Positions 1 to 10,700 of a stretch of DNA of 56,029 nt are shown piece by piece. The position numbers and the translations under genes are program-made. The stretch spans positions 1 to 56,029 of IMG/VR virus record IMGVR_UViG_3300010153_006010; one strand, 5' to 3'. The DNA comes from a virus. Under the pieces are notes generated by a model. It made no database searches. It saw nothing but the letters and a program-made list of their open reading frames with translations, and was not told the DNA's origin. How positions within the stretch are numbered: the stretch's first letter is position 1; every line of letters begins with the position of its first letter.

Positions 1-32
1 ACCATATGTTCTTAGTAGGTCAAGAAGTTTTT

Positions 33-452
33 TTAATCTTCTTGGGCATCAAGATAGGCAGCTACTGCCATCTCTTTTCTTTTCTTTTTTGACTTTCCCT
101 TAAACTGTGGGGCGTCAGAGTCTCGGAAGTCATCGAAATAATCCTTGGGTTTAGCATTTTTATCAAGCACTTCCCCAAAACTACCAGCGGATTCTTCTCT
201 TTTTTCTTTTTCTGGTTTCGTGAGTTGGCGTTCGGACTTGAGCCCTGCGGCAACATCCTGGTTTCGTCTGAATGCTTCTTTAGCTTTGTTTATGGTCGCT
301 TCAGGGTTGATACCTTCGCCTTTTACTTGTGACAAAATATTAGCAATTTGGTTGATGGCATTCGTTTCTATTTCCGAATCTGTTACTTCAGACATCAGTT
401 TAGATATTTCTTCTTTAATGAGGTTGCGGATTATGTCTTGAGTTAGGTGCAT
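33..452 (-). CDS. Small charged protein of unknown function
   Basis: I do not recognise this 139-residue protein. It begins with an amphipathic stretch (TQDIIRNLIKEEISKL), has a middle rich in Lys, Glu, Gln and Asn, and a very basic patch near the end (KGKSKKKRKEM). There is no signal peptide or membrane segment. Its N-terminal helix resembles the helix-rich N-terminus of the acidic protein at 54586-55356, suggesting a shared small interaction motif. It lies 15 bases downstream of the RuvC-like gene in the same transcriptional direction and is probably co-transcribed with it. A virion-internal or scaffold-associated role is possible but is inference only. The reading frame is open with a normal ATG, and the tight spacing supports it being a gene. 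Confidence 0.6.
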   Translation of the reverse strand: MHLTQDIIRNLIKEEISKLMSEVTDSEIETNAINQIANILSQVKGEGINPEATINKAKEAFRRNQDVAAGLKSERQLTKPEKEKREESAGSFGEVLDKNAKPKDYFDDFRDSDAPQFKGKSKKKRKEMAVAAYLDAQED

Positions 453-467
453 ATAGTAAATAGTTTG

Positions 468-1043
468 TTAATCTACTAACGTAATCTTATCCGTTAAATA
501 TCCTTTGTTGTCCTCATTTTTTATAAGGAACTCGCCTGCCCTAGCAATGACTGCCGCATCGGCTCGATCATCGGTACCCTTCTTATAATTCTTTCCGCCA
601 CGAGCCATCTCAATTGTAAAAGCTGTTTTCTCTTTTTCTTTTACAGCCTCAATAACCATCTTCTTTCTTTGCGGTCCTTTCGTTCCTCGTGGGAAAGATA
701 AGCCGTAAAGTGTTCTGGCGGTGTTCACGTTGATAAAAGTAGGGGCTTCGCCAAAGGTATCAAAACAAAGCCAGGAAACAATCCCGTTAAACTTGGCTAG
801 TTTTATAATGGTGTCTGCCCTAGACTTGCCTGGGAAGAATTTCTTGAGGGCTGTTTCTATGAACACCTTCTCAATTTTATATTCTGTTTTTAGTTCCCAT
901 AAAAGTGAGCCGACCATTTCAGCTTTCTCGAACAAGGTTTCCTGTTTCGAGATGTCCCAGTGGTGGCTTACTATTAGGCTGCCCTCGTCGTTGATTAGGG
1001 CAACTCCAATAATGGTAGTAGATATGTCGAGTCCCAGTATCAT
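468..1043 (-). CDS. RuvC-like Holliday-junction resolvase (RNase H fold)
   Basis: This 191-residue protein has the arrangement of RuvC-family nucleases. The first strand carries the catalytic Asp (LGLDIST, Asp6), a second strand carries a Glu (VFIETAL, Glu63), and a C-terminal helix carries an acidic cluster (TDDRADAAV, Asp158/159/162). These acidic residues bind the two metal ions that cut branched DNA. In phages such enzymes resolve replication and recombination intermediates before packaging; T4 itself uses the unrelated endonuclease VII. The length fits the family (about 150-190). It sits directly downstream of the last tail gene, which is unusual company for a resolvase but consistent with late expression. 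Substrate specificity cannot be read from sequence. Confidence 0.82.
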   Translation of the reverse strand: MILGLDISTTIIGVALINDEGSLIVSHHWDISKQETLFEKAEMVGSLLWELKTEYKIEKVFIETALKKFFPGKSRADTIIKLAKFNGIVSWLCFDTFGEAPTFINVNTARTLYGLSFPRGTKGPQRKKMVIEAVKEKEKTAFTIEMARGGKNYKKGTDDRADAAVIARAGEFLIKNEDNKGYLTDKITLVD

Positions 1044-1056
1044 CTAGGAGATTATA

Positions 1057-2244
1057 CTACATGTCTAGAGTTAGTTTAAATGTATAGCTATCAGCTTCTT
1101 TCTTTTGGACAGGGTTCGCTAGTTTTGCCACACCTAAAAGATTTTTGTTCTTGTCGTAAATGCCTACTTCAGTTATATAAGTTTGTTTCTGGAATTCGTC
1201 CTCATAACTACAGTACCTACTTTCGATTGTATTCTTAATTTCTGTTTTGTTTGGTTCCATATATCCAGATGGCCCGGAGGCGGTGCGGTTCTTCCAGTTT
1301 GAGTCGGAAGAAGAAATCCAGGTTGGATTCAAAGAATTGTTTAACTGACCTGGCTGGGCAGTTGAAAACATTGTCATAACAGGTACTTTTTGTGTGCCTT
1401 CAAATTCAACAGAAAATAAACTTGCGGTGGCGAAATTAGTAACACCAGTTGACAAAGAATCGTATGCTCCAAAGTGTTGCCAATTGGCTGTGGCAAGTGT
1501 TCCGGTACCCAGGTAGTCATCTTCATTGGAGCTTATTTCTACCGAAGAAGTCAATAAAATAAAACCTTCCCGATATAAAACCACCCCCACAATAGATCCA
1601 CTAGTACCGCCCATTGTCGAGATTAACTCCCCGTTCTGCCGGGAATCAACCGCCTCGTCGATTAAAGACCCCGTATAATAGAACTTCAAATTAACCGTTC
1701 CTTTTTTTATCTGTTCGCCGTACATGATAGAGGGAATCTGGAGCATGTTGACCGCACCCGACACATAACTTCCGCTATAATGAAATTTATCGCTGGAGAA
1801 TCGATTATAGTTCATGGTGTTTTGAAGTGCTATTAGTTCTCGACGAGAAATTGAATATGTGTCTTTCTCAGCAGCGGTGCCGTCGGGGAATGGATACTTG
1901 GTAGCCGCATAGAACTGCCGATGCATAGAAGAAGTTAAGGGATAACTGCCAGACAAAGAAAAGTGTCGATAGGGGGCGTAGTCAGAAGGAGTCATGCGCT
2001 CGGTCCTAAAGGTCAACCCAGCATTTGGAGATAAAAAAGGTGTGATTAAACTTTGATCAGCCCCATTGCGGTCCACATTGTATTCAAAAAGATTCACATT
2101 ACCAGTTACAATGTTTTCGCCCAGCACGGGACCATCATTGTTTAAGTAAGCCGAGCCACTGTACATTACAAAGTCCGTCTTTGGACGGGTTACAATGCGA
2201 TTTGTGAATATGTCGTCTGGACCGAAAGTGAAGAGGTAAGGCAT
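1057..2244 (-). CDS. Virion structural protein, paralogue of 2257-3315
   Basis: A 395-residue protein rich in Ser, Thr, Gly, Asn and Tyr, with predicted beta character throughout and no signal or membrane segment. Its last ~50 residues (YITEVGIYD..., then NLLGVAKLANPVQKKE) match the end of the next upstream gene product (YVTTVGLYS..., LLAVGKMSEPIRK). The two therefore share a C-terminal domain and probably arose by duplication. It is the last of the tail-region genes before the RuvC-like gene, separated by 12 bases from its paralogue. The specific role (distal tail, fibre attachment or baseplate periphery) is not visible. A tail function is inferred from context and composition. Confidence 0.72.
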   Translation of the reverse strand: MPYLFTFGPDDIFTNRIVTRPKTDFVMYSGSAYLNNDGPVLGENIVTGNVNLFEYNVDRNGADQSLITPFLSPNAGLTFRTERMTPSDYAPYRHFSLSGSYPLTSSMHRQFYAATKYPFPDGTAAEKDTYSISRRELIALQNTMNYNRFSSDKFHYSGSYVSGAVNMLQIPSIMYGEQIKKGTVNLKFYYTGSLIDEAVDSRQNGELISTMGGTSGSIVGVVLYREGFILLTSSVEISSNEDDYLGTGTLATANWQHFGAYDSLSTGVTNFATASLFSVEFEGTQKVPVMTMFSTAQPGQLNNSLNPTWISSSDSNWKNRTASGPSGYMEPNKTEIKNTIESRYCSYEDEFQKQTYITEVGIYDKNKNLLGVAKLANPVQKKEADSYTFKLTLDM

Positions 2245-2256
2245 ATTTACCCCCTA

Positions 2257-3315
2257 TTAATAATCTAGTCTTACCCGGAAAGTTGCCTCGGTGCCTGACG
2301 ATTTTCTTATTGGTTCACTCATTTTTCCCACAGCTAACAAAGCGTTATCTTCGCTATACAAGCCTACAGTTGTTACATAAGACACGGGATTGTCAGTCCT
2401 CAGCGTTTTCACCCTAATCTGGCTTGAACTTAGATAGGTTGGGTTACTACTATAATTAAATTCTGTAGCGTTTAAGCGGCAAAAATAGATTGTTGAGTTA
2501 AGCTCTGTTGTGTTATTGAAGCTAATGTTTTGAACTCGGTGTCGAAGAGAAGTACAAGACCCGCTTATGGAACTGCTCACAAACATTTGATCTATAGTTT
2601 GACCATCTGTGGCGTCCATAAAACAATCCTCTACATATTCACTCTTGAATACAGAAGAGGTTAAAATAGCTACACCTGCTTGATAAAACAACAAACCACA
2701 CGGGCGCTCAGAAGCTGCTGGGAATCCAGATCCAGTGGCATATAAAATATTAAATTCGCCAGCCGGGGAATTGGTTTTCAAATTTGTTCCGTCTTTGTCA
2801 TAAACTGTAAGAGTTTTCGTAAAGGGGTTGTTATAAGAAGCACTGACTCCCAGAGTCATAGAAAACCCGGTAGCAGAAGGTTGAATTTCATCTTTTGTTA
2901 AAAGCCGGGCAAAATTAAGAACAAGAATTTCTTCCATCTTATCCACCGCTGTATTGCTCCCAAAGTTACCGCTTACATCCAGCTTATTGATACTGCCCGT
3001 GGTGTTATAACCAGCAAGCATCTGTGCCATCTCGTTATAAACATCATTCTTTTTGTTTCTTAGGGTGATATTTGACGAAGCAGAAAGCGGGGAATCGGTA
3101 GCCCAGGCAGCAGTAAAATCAATAATATGATTAGCTGATGAACTCAGATAAGGATAATCATAAATACTCTGGAACATGCCGTGAGTATAATTCTTAATAT
3201 TATTACCACTGTAGGTTCCCGACAAAATAGTTCCTGTTAAGGGAATTGCCTCGTGGAGTTTTGTTTGAGTGCGTTGCGAGTCATTAACATTCAATGATTT
3301 AAAACTGGTTGCCAT
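2257..3315 (-). CDS. Virion structural protein with shared C-terminal domain
   Basis: This 352-residue protein is beta-rich and Ser/Thr/Asn-rich, like the other proteins of the tail module. The C-terminus (YVTTVGLYSEDNALLAVGKM) is clearly related to that of its 395-residue neighbour, while the N-termini differ. That pattern suggests a common docking domain carrying different heads. It begins with ATG 10 bases after the stop of the 345-residue gene, consistent with one transcript. I see no enzymatic motif. Trimeric fibre or baseplate-periphery proteins often look like this, but no specific T4 counterpart is recognised. Confidence 0.72.
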   Translation of the reverse strand: MATSFKSLNVNDSQRTQTKLHEAIPLTGTILSGTYSGNNIKNYTHGMFQSIYDYPYLSSSANHIIDFTAAWATDSPLSASSNITLRNKKNDVYNEMAQMLAGYNTTGSINKLDVSGNFGSNTAVDKMEEILVLNFARLLTKDEIQPSATGFSMTLGVSASYNNPFTKTLTVYDKDGTNLKTNSPAGEFNILYATGSGFPAASERPCGLLFYQAGVAILTSSVFKSEYVEDCFMDATDGQTIDQMFVSSSISGSCTSLRHRVQNISFNNTTELNSTIYFCRLNATEFNYSSNPTYLSSSQIRVKTLRTDNPVSYVTTVGLYSEDNALLAVGKMSEPIRKSSGTEATFRVRLDY

Positions 3316-3325
3316 ATCTTAATTC

Positions 3326-4363
3326 CTACGATGTGTATTTAAGTAGTTTGAGCGGTACTTCAACACGGTATCCTGTGCTGAAGCCGGTGATTCTAATTAC
3401 TGTGTTGATAAAAGAGAAGGGGCTAGAGGTCCCCGAGCCGGGTACTATCTCCACTGAGGTTGTTCCGCCCATCTGAGTGAATAAAGTATTGGTTGTTTGC
3501 AAATTAAGAGAAGACCTTAGGCCAAAAATTAGTCGAGACCCAAGGCGGCCGGTAGTGGAAGTAGGTCCAATCATAGAATTATTGATTCTTCGACCATTTA
3601 TACCGTCGTCGAGACTAAAGGCAGGCGTCGCTGTGCCGCCTCGACCGCCGGCTGACTCAGCAAAATAAGCATTGCCGCCGTCATTACCCAAAGCAAACAT
3701 ATAAGTAGCTATACTATCATCGTCAATAAAGCTGGGTGTTGCCATCTGACCTTCTTGTTCTGGGGTAGTGAGACCTAAAAGCCTATTATCTACCTCCACA
3801 AGATACCCAGTTTCTAAAAGATTCCTTTCGGACGCCAGATTATTAAGATAACCCAGTGCTAAATTTGCTGAGTCTATGCCCTGATCATATATCATCTGAG
3901 TATGTATGTTTGCTGCTGAGTCATCCGCATACCGGTAACCCAAAGAGGTTACAGCGGTTTCTTCCGCTACCTGGTTAATATACTCTGTGGTGACGGAATC
4001 TACAGAGACATAATATCCGCCCACAGGTCCTGTCGAAGTTGATACTGTTGGATAAAATTTATTATTCAACTTAACAACTGGCAAATATAACAAGGTATTA
4101 TCAGTATAAGTCAGTAAGCGGTTTTTAAGAGAAGTAGTGTTATTGGTAAAAGCCTCGAATACAGGTAGTTGAAGTATTCGTTGATCTTCGTAACCTGAAC
4201 CACTGCTGGGTGTCTTATCATAAAGTGAGTAATCTATTTCATCATCACCTAGCGCAAATTTGGTAATTCTAAAACTACCATCACCCAATGCTAATCTTCT
4301 TCGACCCTCATCGGTCAAAACAGCATCAAGTATAATATCACCACTATTGTCTAAAAAAGCCAT
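3326..4363 (-). CDS. Virion protein with LTDEGRRRLA N-terminal motif
   Basis: This 345-residue protein opens with an Ile/Leu-rich strand followed by LTDEGRRRLALGDG and then ITKFALGDDEIDY. I associate this N-terminal signature with structural proteins of T4-like marine phages. A weaker version (ELTPYGKQQFAGGTF, YYAFYD) starts the 300-residue protein at 11128-12030, so the motif seems to be a small reusable baseplate or tail attachment module. The remainder is Ser/Thr/Gly-rich without catalytic motifs. The start is supported by an AGAGGA-type ribosome site a few bases upstream (AAGAGGAAACGTT-ATG). The 75 bases separating it from the preceding gene form one of the larger gaps of the structural module. 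Confidence 0.75.
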   Translation of the reverse strand: MAFLDNSGDIILDAVLTDEGRRRLALGDGSFRITKFALGDDEIDYSLYDKTPSSGSGYEDQRILQLPVFEAFTNNTTSLKNRLLTYTDNTLLYLPVVKLNNKFYPTVSTSTGPVGGYYVSVDSVTTEYINQVAEETAVTSLGYRYADDSAANIHTQMIYDQGIDSANLALGYLNNLASERNLLETGYLVEVDNRLLGLTTPEQEGQMATPSFIDDDSIATYMFALGNDGGNAYFAESAGGRGGTATPAFSLDDGINGRRINNSMIGPTSTTGRLGSRLIFGLRSSLNLQTTNTLFTQMGGTTSVEIVPGSGTSSPFSFINTVIRITGFSTGYRVEVPLKLLKYTS

Positions 4364-4438
4364 AACGTTTCCTCTTAACGAACCACTGTATTAATATTAG
4401 TTCCTAGTAAATAGTTCGTATTATTCAATTTTGTTTTT

Positions 4439-7400
4439 TTATGTTTCGCCGTTGATAGGTCGTCCATCAACTTTGATTACAAAGTCAAGCTTCAAATCAA
4501 ACTTTCTTCCTGTGTCTTTTGAAGTGAATCTTATTATATAGGCATCATCTTCTATAGAACTTCCAAGAGTCGAGGCTAAACTTCTGGCGCTGACAGTTTC
4601 ACCATCTCTGTTTTGAATATACGGAAATGTTTGAATATTCGAAGCATCAATCTTCACAAATCTCGCCAAATCTTTATCAGGAACTTGTTTAGATGTTCCC
4701 GCTGGAAGAACAGTTGAGATTTCTGGTATGACCATACCATTTTCAGAAACCAATTTTATCCGATAAATCACACTGGGGTTTGATATTTGTTCATGAATGT
4801 CCTTTGTAATACAGGTGTAGTAATAATCTACATTGGGCTCGATATTATCATCTAGATCATAAGACAATATATAAGATAGAGTTTCATCTTCTAGGGCCGC
4901 CAGCCTGTCATCAGTAAACTCTCTCACTAGAACGTCATTTTGAGTATTTGGGTTGAAGTCTTTGTATAAATCGTCGTAATCATCAACATCTAAATTTAAG
5001 TTTGTGGTGCGATAAAGAATAATACTCTTTATTTGTGTTTGGCCCTTGTTCCTAAACATCATTGTATTTTCAGGAAGGTTCATTACCGTCCTTTGATGAG
5101 CATATGATCGATCGATCGTTTCGTTATTATCGCCTATCCTCACAATTTTAAGAGTGTTGGCATAGGTGCCGTAATCAGGGATAATAGTACCCTCTCTTCC
5201 AGACTCAACATCAATATTTAACATTATTTGGTTATCTTGGTTAAGTCGTGGGAAAAATTGTAGAGTAGGAGCCGTAGGAGGGAGGTCCAAAACACTAAGA
5301 CGAGGATATGAAATGCCGCCAGCGCCTCTATGTTTGTCTGATAAGCTAAGCAAAGCCGGTCTGTTCCGATCGATCAAAGTGGTCATATTTTCAAAAACAT
5401 TTACCCTATTCCACTCCGAATCATATACTGGTATCTGAACTAGCTTAACATTAGATCCGCAAGAGATCATACTCTTAAAGGCAAATGAGGCACCCACCAG
5501 TCGCTCTTCAAAGTATTCTTCTGGATCATCGTAGAGATTCCTCGGAAGAACGTGCCCATCATCAGGACCCCCTATACCAAGATAATACATCATTAACTTA
5601 AGAGGAATATCTCTAGAGATTGTATATTGATTATAAGGGGTATCATAAATAAAGCGATACTCGGTAAGAGTATAATCGTAATCTCTTCCATAGGCTACTT
5701 GGCTATCTCGATAAACCTGAGACCCTACTGGGTTTCCTACTAATATTTCTTGGAGGGTTTCGGGGGCGTTGGCTCTGCTTTTTCCTATTTGATATCCCAG
5801 CACCTCGCTTTTTGTATTATGATGACCATAAATAATATTCTCGTAGCGGTGGCGAGAGCGGAAAAGGGCATTTCTTAGTAAAAACTGTTTAGCAGTGAGC
5901 ATCTCCTCTTCGTTGGGGAGCATGGGTTGGCGCTGGAGCAGTGTAGCTGTATAAGAAGATGCCTCCGGGGTGTTGTCGAAAATATATGAAAATTCACCCA
6001 TATTAATCGGATAAACTCGTAAATTAACGTTATTTTTGAGCGTGGTATTTGTTACGTCATTATATAAATATTCTGTAGAATAGAGATATCCTTGAGACAA
6101 CTCAGGCTGGTCTGGATCGACAGTGTCGTATGTTGCGAGGTTTTGTAGCGCAGCAACACTTGTGTCGCTGTATTGCTCCCGGCCCACGTTGTTTCTCTCT
6201 AGTTCATATCGTTGATAATCATTAACTTCGGAACCTCCTTCGTTGAGGCCTGACGCACCAGCGGCTGAAAATTTAACATTCATGCTCATGGCGGCACCGG
6301 GGCTTCCGAAAGCGCCACCTGGGCGTCGAGCCTCCTTAAGACCCATAATAAAAAGTTTGTTACTATTTTGGATGACCGTAGAGACATCGAAGCCTTCCTC
6401 AAGAAGTTGACCATACAGAGAGTAAAAACGCTCAGGGTCGCCGCCATTCATCGCAGTTAATAAATCTCGGTAGAACTCGGTCCCAAATAGATTTTCTATA
6501 AACCTAGCTGAATCACTGAGTTTTAGTAAATTTTTATATTTAGTAATCCTGGCAATTTGGAGGGGCTGATATTGTCGTGTAGTGCCTCGGTTGCTGGACA
6601 ACTGAGTGTACTGTCTTACATAAAGATTAGGAAGAATCTCTTCTGAGGGGTCAGTTTCTCTTATCGCTCTCTCATATTTATCGTTATAGACAGTATACTG
6701 TGAAGTCAGAGCCGCACTCTGGACGGGGGACCGGCTCAACCAGCTTGCGTTCTCTATATTTTTGACATACGGAGTATTAACCTTAACCTCATCTTTCGAA
6801 AACTCATACTCCCTCTTCCGACTGATTGAACTAAAAACTTGAAATTCAGTGATGAGTTCAGCATCTAAAAGTGCTCTTAATAATGTTTGCTGTAGGATTG
6901 CCAGGTGCGCTTCGGATATGCCATCAGCAATAGCTTGATCTATAGACCCATAAACCATCGCATAAACATTGCCAGTGCCCAAGTTCTCATATCCCCCAAC
7001 AGACAAGCCAGGCGGGTAGCCGGGTCGGGTCACGTTGCGGAAGGCACGATCAACTGTCCGCTCAAGGAGATTAGGGCTGATCCCCAAGTTGGCTAGGTAG
7101 TCGTTCATAGTCCCATAAGGCAGATCGATCACGCCGCTGTCCCTGGCGATGGTGACCACCGTGCGGTAGAAGGTCGTGGTCTGGTCGAGGGTTTTGAGTT
7201 TCAAACGAAAGAAGTCGTCATCCTTGGTTAAAGAAAAAACGCTTGACGCCGTATTAATAATAGTTTTAAGAATATCCGTAGCGAAGTTTTTGTATTTAAC
7301 CTCGTTACCCTGGGGCGATTCGAGGCGGTATGACGGGTTTATATACACATACTTGCCTAGAAAATTATACTCTTCTTGAGAGTTAGGAGGAAGCTCGCCG

Positions 7401-7714
7401 TGATACAGATATCTTAAGCCTTCTTGGTTTTGAAGTTCTGGATTGAGAGCCTTGAGAAAACCGACAAGTTCGTCCTCGCCCCTAATTGTATAAATCGTCT
7501 GCTGGTCAACGAAACCAGGCACGATATGAAAAGTGAGGTAGGGGTCCCGACCATGGAGATTATAGCCTATGTACTGATCATCCAGATAATGTTCTATTGT
7601 TTGCCGGGACTTTACCCAAGATGCCAGAGGATCTAGATGACTGGCTTCGATAGTGTATTCCCTGGTCGCCTCGTTATGTGTCAAGATATTGTTGTTTTCG
7701 TCGTTCTGTGCCAT
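4439..7714 (-). CDS. Large virion protein, 1091 residues, function unknown
   Basis: I do not recognise this protein as a known family. It is 1091 residues, soluble, without signal peptide or membrane segment, and rich in Tyr, Asn, Asp and Thr. The N-terminal third is charged and helical in appearance. A middle stretch is Ala/Gly/Ser-rich (around residues 470-500). Residues roughly 840-1030 are beta-rich with a DYYYTCITKD segment, resembling a fibronectin-type fold of the kind common in phage tails. It is followed after only 6 bases (in transcription order, preceded) by the 1130-residue gene, and the two are probably translated together. Its place downstream of the gp25/gp6 pair suggests a large baseplate component. 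Confidence 0.68.
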   Translation of the reverse strand: MAQNDENNNILTHNEATREYTIEASHLDPLASWVKSRQTIEHYLDDQYIGYNLHGRDPYLTFHIVPGFVDQQTIYTIRGEDELVGFLKALNPELQNQEGLRYLYHGELPPNSQEEYNFLGKYVYINPSYRLESPQGNEVKYKNFATDILKTIINTASSVFSLTKDDDFFRLKLKTLDQTTTFYRTVVTIARDSGVIDLPYGTMNDYLANLGISPNLLERTVDRAFRNVTRPGYPPGLSVGGYENLGTGNVYAMVYGSIDQAIADGISEAHLAILQQTLLRALLDAELITEFQVFSSISRKREYEFSKDEVKVNTPYVKNIENASWLSRSPVQSAALTSQYTVYNDKYERAIRETDPSEEILPNLYVRQYTQLSSNRGTTRQYQPLQIARITKYKNLLKLSDSARFIENLFGTEFYRDLLTAMNGGDPERFYSLYGQLLEEGFDVSTVIQNSNKLFIMGLKEARRPGGAFGSPGAAMSMNVKFSAAGASGLNEGGSEVNDYQRYELERNNVGREQYSDTSVAALQNLATYDTVDPDQPELSQGYLYSTEYLYNDVTNTTLKNNVNLRVYPINMGEFSYIFDNTPEASSYTATLLQRQPMLPNEEEMLTAKQFLLRNALFRSRHRYENIIYGHHNTKSEVLGYQIGKSRANAPETLQEILVGNPVGSQVYRDSQVAYGRDYDYTLTEYRFIYDTPYNQYTISRDIPLKLMMYYLGIGGPDDGHVLPRNLYDDPEEYFEERLVGASFAFKSMISCGSNVKLVQIPVYDSEWNRVNVFENMTTLIDRNRPALLSLSDKHRGAGGISYPRLSVLDLPPTAPTLQFFPRLNQDNQIMLNIDVESGREGTIIPDYGTYANTLKIVRIGDNNETIDRSYAHQRTVMNLPENTMMFRNKGQTQIKSIILYRTTNLNLDVDDYDDLYKDFNPNTQNDVLVREFTDDRLAALEDETLSYILSYDLDDNIEPNVDYYYTCITKDIHEQISNPSVIYRIKLVSENGMVIPEISTVLPAGTSKQVPDKDLARFVKIDASNIQTFPYIQNRDGETVSARSLASTLGSSIEDDAYIIRFTSKDTGRKFDLKLDFVIKVDGRPINGET

Positions 7715-7720
7715 GTTGTT

Positions 7721-10700
7721 TTAATATCCTAACGCTAACGGGTTTGGTGACGTAACGGAAACCTCTTCAACTGTTACTGTTTCAGTAGTTTCCGGCTGAG
7801 ATGGTATGCCACTTATATAGAAGTACTTATTATAAGTTGGAAGTTGTAATACTTGTTTTTGTTCAAAGTAATTAACTAACCTGTGCTGTTGCTCAGAAGT
7901 AGTGAATTCTTTTATCATATTTAAGTAGTCATCAGCATTTAACAAACGAGTTCGGCAGAGGATTTTGCCAGGCTGATTTCTTAATTCTTCTGCTATAGTG
8001 GGAGACATAGGTTCCCATGTGGACAGCTTTAACCGCCGGGGGTTGAAATCATTTTGAACTTGCTGGTGCGGCTGGATGATAGTACCAAAGCCGCTCAAAT
8101 ACTCAACAACAGCTATCTGTCTATAGTTCATCCACAATGTTAAAAATGTGGCATATGACTTCATAGGATCAGGTATTAAACTATAAGACTTGTTACCCTC
8201 TGTGGATATAACCTTGCCGCCTTCAAAAAAGCTCACCAAATCATCACCTTCCGTTACGCCAGGAATGTTTAATGTAAACCTTCGGGCGTCGAGAATTTCG
8301 TTCCCTTCTGAACTCTCTCCCGCTAACGGCTGAGTGGTAGAAGCTATTATTATCATGCTTTGTAACTGCGCAGGCAAATGACTCAACACAGAGCCCTGAA
8401 GCATGGATGGTAAATTTTGTTCCGAGATGCCCAAAATTTTGGACAAAGCAGTCATAGAATTAAAAGTCGGCTGGACGTTTCGATCGGTTTGGGCTATTGT
8501 CTTGTCTATAGTAAGTTCGCCAAGGATAGCAAAGGGTAATCGGATTGCCCTGTCCTTTAAGTCTTGTTTTTTCATTATCTGGTCGATGTCACCCTTTAAT
8601 AGTTGGGTGTTTTGGTTTTTGATATTTAAATCTACCGCATCGAGATAAACAAAAGCAGCAGAAGATGGATCTGAATCAGTCCCGATAACACTTTTGATTA
8701 GGGCGGGGCCGGCGTTGGTTCCACAGTTTTCTTTATCTCTAAAATTATATATAGTTGATTTAACCTTGTCCACAGAAACCCTAGGAGGAGAAAACTGGAC
8801 GGGAGCGGACTCGCCTATAGAGATACTGAAATCTTCGGACAACAATGTCCTAATGTCTGAGTATATTTGGTTATTTTTGCTTTGTTGTAGGGCGATGGAA
8901 GACAAAGACGGGTATACCATACCAATTTTCTGTTGGTTTTTTATAGACACCAAATCAGAATATAGCTCAGCATAACGGTCGAAATCATATTCCACCGACT
9001 GAAGGGTAGCTGTTGAAACTTTAGCCTGGTCGATTATTGATCTAGAGGGGGTCTTAATTATTCTAGGGGTCATGTAGGCATAAGACACTTCTTCATAAGC
9101 ACCGACAGGGCTAACCAAAGCACCGCCGGATGGCTTAAAGAAATATTTATTAAATTCCATTACTCGCCTTGTGTCGTAACTATCAATATTTATTTCAGAG
9201 AAACTATCGGACTCAATATCTCCAAAAATATAATCGATGCCGAGGTGGTTATCCTCTCCTGTCTTATACACTTCTTTGTAGCGGTTTTCAACCAGAAGGA
9301 CATTGTTTTTAATGGATCTGCTCATGTTTTGATCGAAAGTGTTCTTTCGAATACTATCGAGCATCCCAAAAGGGTCAGAAGGAAAAATGCTCACAAGTTT
9401 ATCGTGCAAAAATCTAATCCCGAGATCAAGCAGCATCTCAATATCCGTTATCAATTGAACGTTTATGATGCCTTGGTTTGCCTCAATAAAATTCTTGTAA
9501 TAGGATGTGAGATCGATACCTGCGCCGGCAGATAAACTGCCCACTATCTCTTGATAAGATAATAATATTTTCATGATTTCATCGTAGGCGAGGACCTGCT
9601 CGCCGTCAATATTAATATTAATTGATCGTATATCTTGAGTGGTCTTAGCCTTGGCAACATCATATAAAGGCTTTCTTCCAAACATCTTGCTAGTATTAAG
9701 TGAGATATAATCACGGATCGAAGATAAAATTCTTTTTTTATCATAAAGTACGTCGGTTAGTCGCCTTAATAGTTGAGGAGAATTATCCAATACCGAGAGC
9801 TTGACCGAATACTGAAAGCTTTCATCTATTTGTCTGTCCTTCACATCTGCCGTTGAAAATTTATCGCACCCTTCAAAAAAAGTCAAAGAATTAGAGGCCA
9901 GGTCGTTCGCCTCGGCGGATGGAAGGCTTATCTGTACTTTCTTTATATTTTCTGTGGGAATTGGCAGTGTGGTACGATCCGGGTATCCGGGTCCCATCGT
10001 TCCTAGATCATTTATCGCATGGAGACCAGTAGAAGAAACATTGTGGCGAAATACCTCAACTGAAGAAACAGAGGATGGTGTATGTGGTGAAAATTCTTCG
10101 GAGTCGGAAAAAATCGCATGGTTAAGCAAGTTATTTTTATATACAAACGGAAATAAAGAATTGTCTGCTAAGAAGTTTTGTATATCAAAAGAAAAGATAA
10201 AACGGTTATTCTCCTTCTGATCTCTTGACAACCAAAAATCTGTAAAGTAGTTGCTTCTTTTAATTACCTTGTTTAATTGTTTGCTCTGTCCTAGCCGGGG
10301 GGTCTGAAACAGTCTGACCATACTATCAGATAAATGAGAGTATCCCTTAATAACAGCCTCCGTAGGCACTAAATTTATCTGTTTTAGATTATTCCCCTCG
10401 GGGCTTATAGTTTGTTTTGGGTTAACCATAGAGACAAGTGGTCGGTCGGGGAAAATCTCGTCATAACTGATGTGAGTGCCCTTATAGGTTCCTCTAGCAA
10501 CATGACCCATTCCGGTTACTAAAGAAAAGTTAGAAGAAGCCTCTTCAGAAAATAAGTGGGGAATTTTGTTGTCGTATACATAACAATAGCACGATATCTG
10601 GTCCATTCTTACGTTGGGTAACGATAGGTTGACTGTCTTTAAAATATTTTGTCCCGACCTGGGAGAGAGTATTAAATTCTCTAAAGGTAAGTCAAATATA

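Noticed and set aside
1-5. Possible start codon (ATG at 5-3, minus strand) of a further gene leaving the window.
   Set aside because: Only five bases are visible and no convincing ribosome site precedes it.
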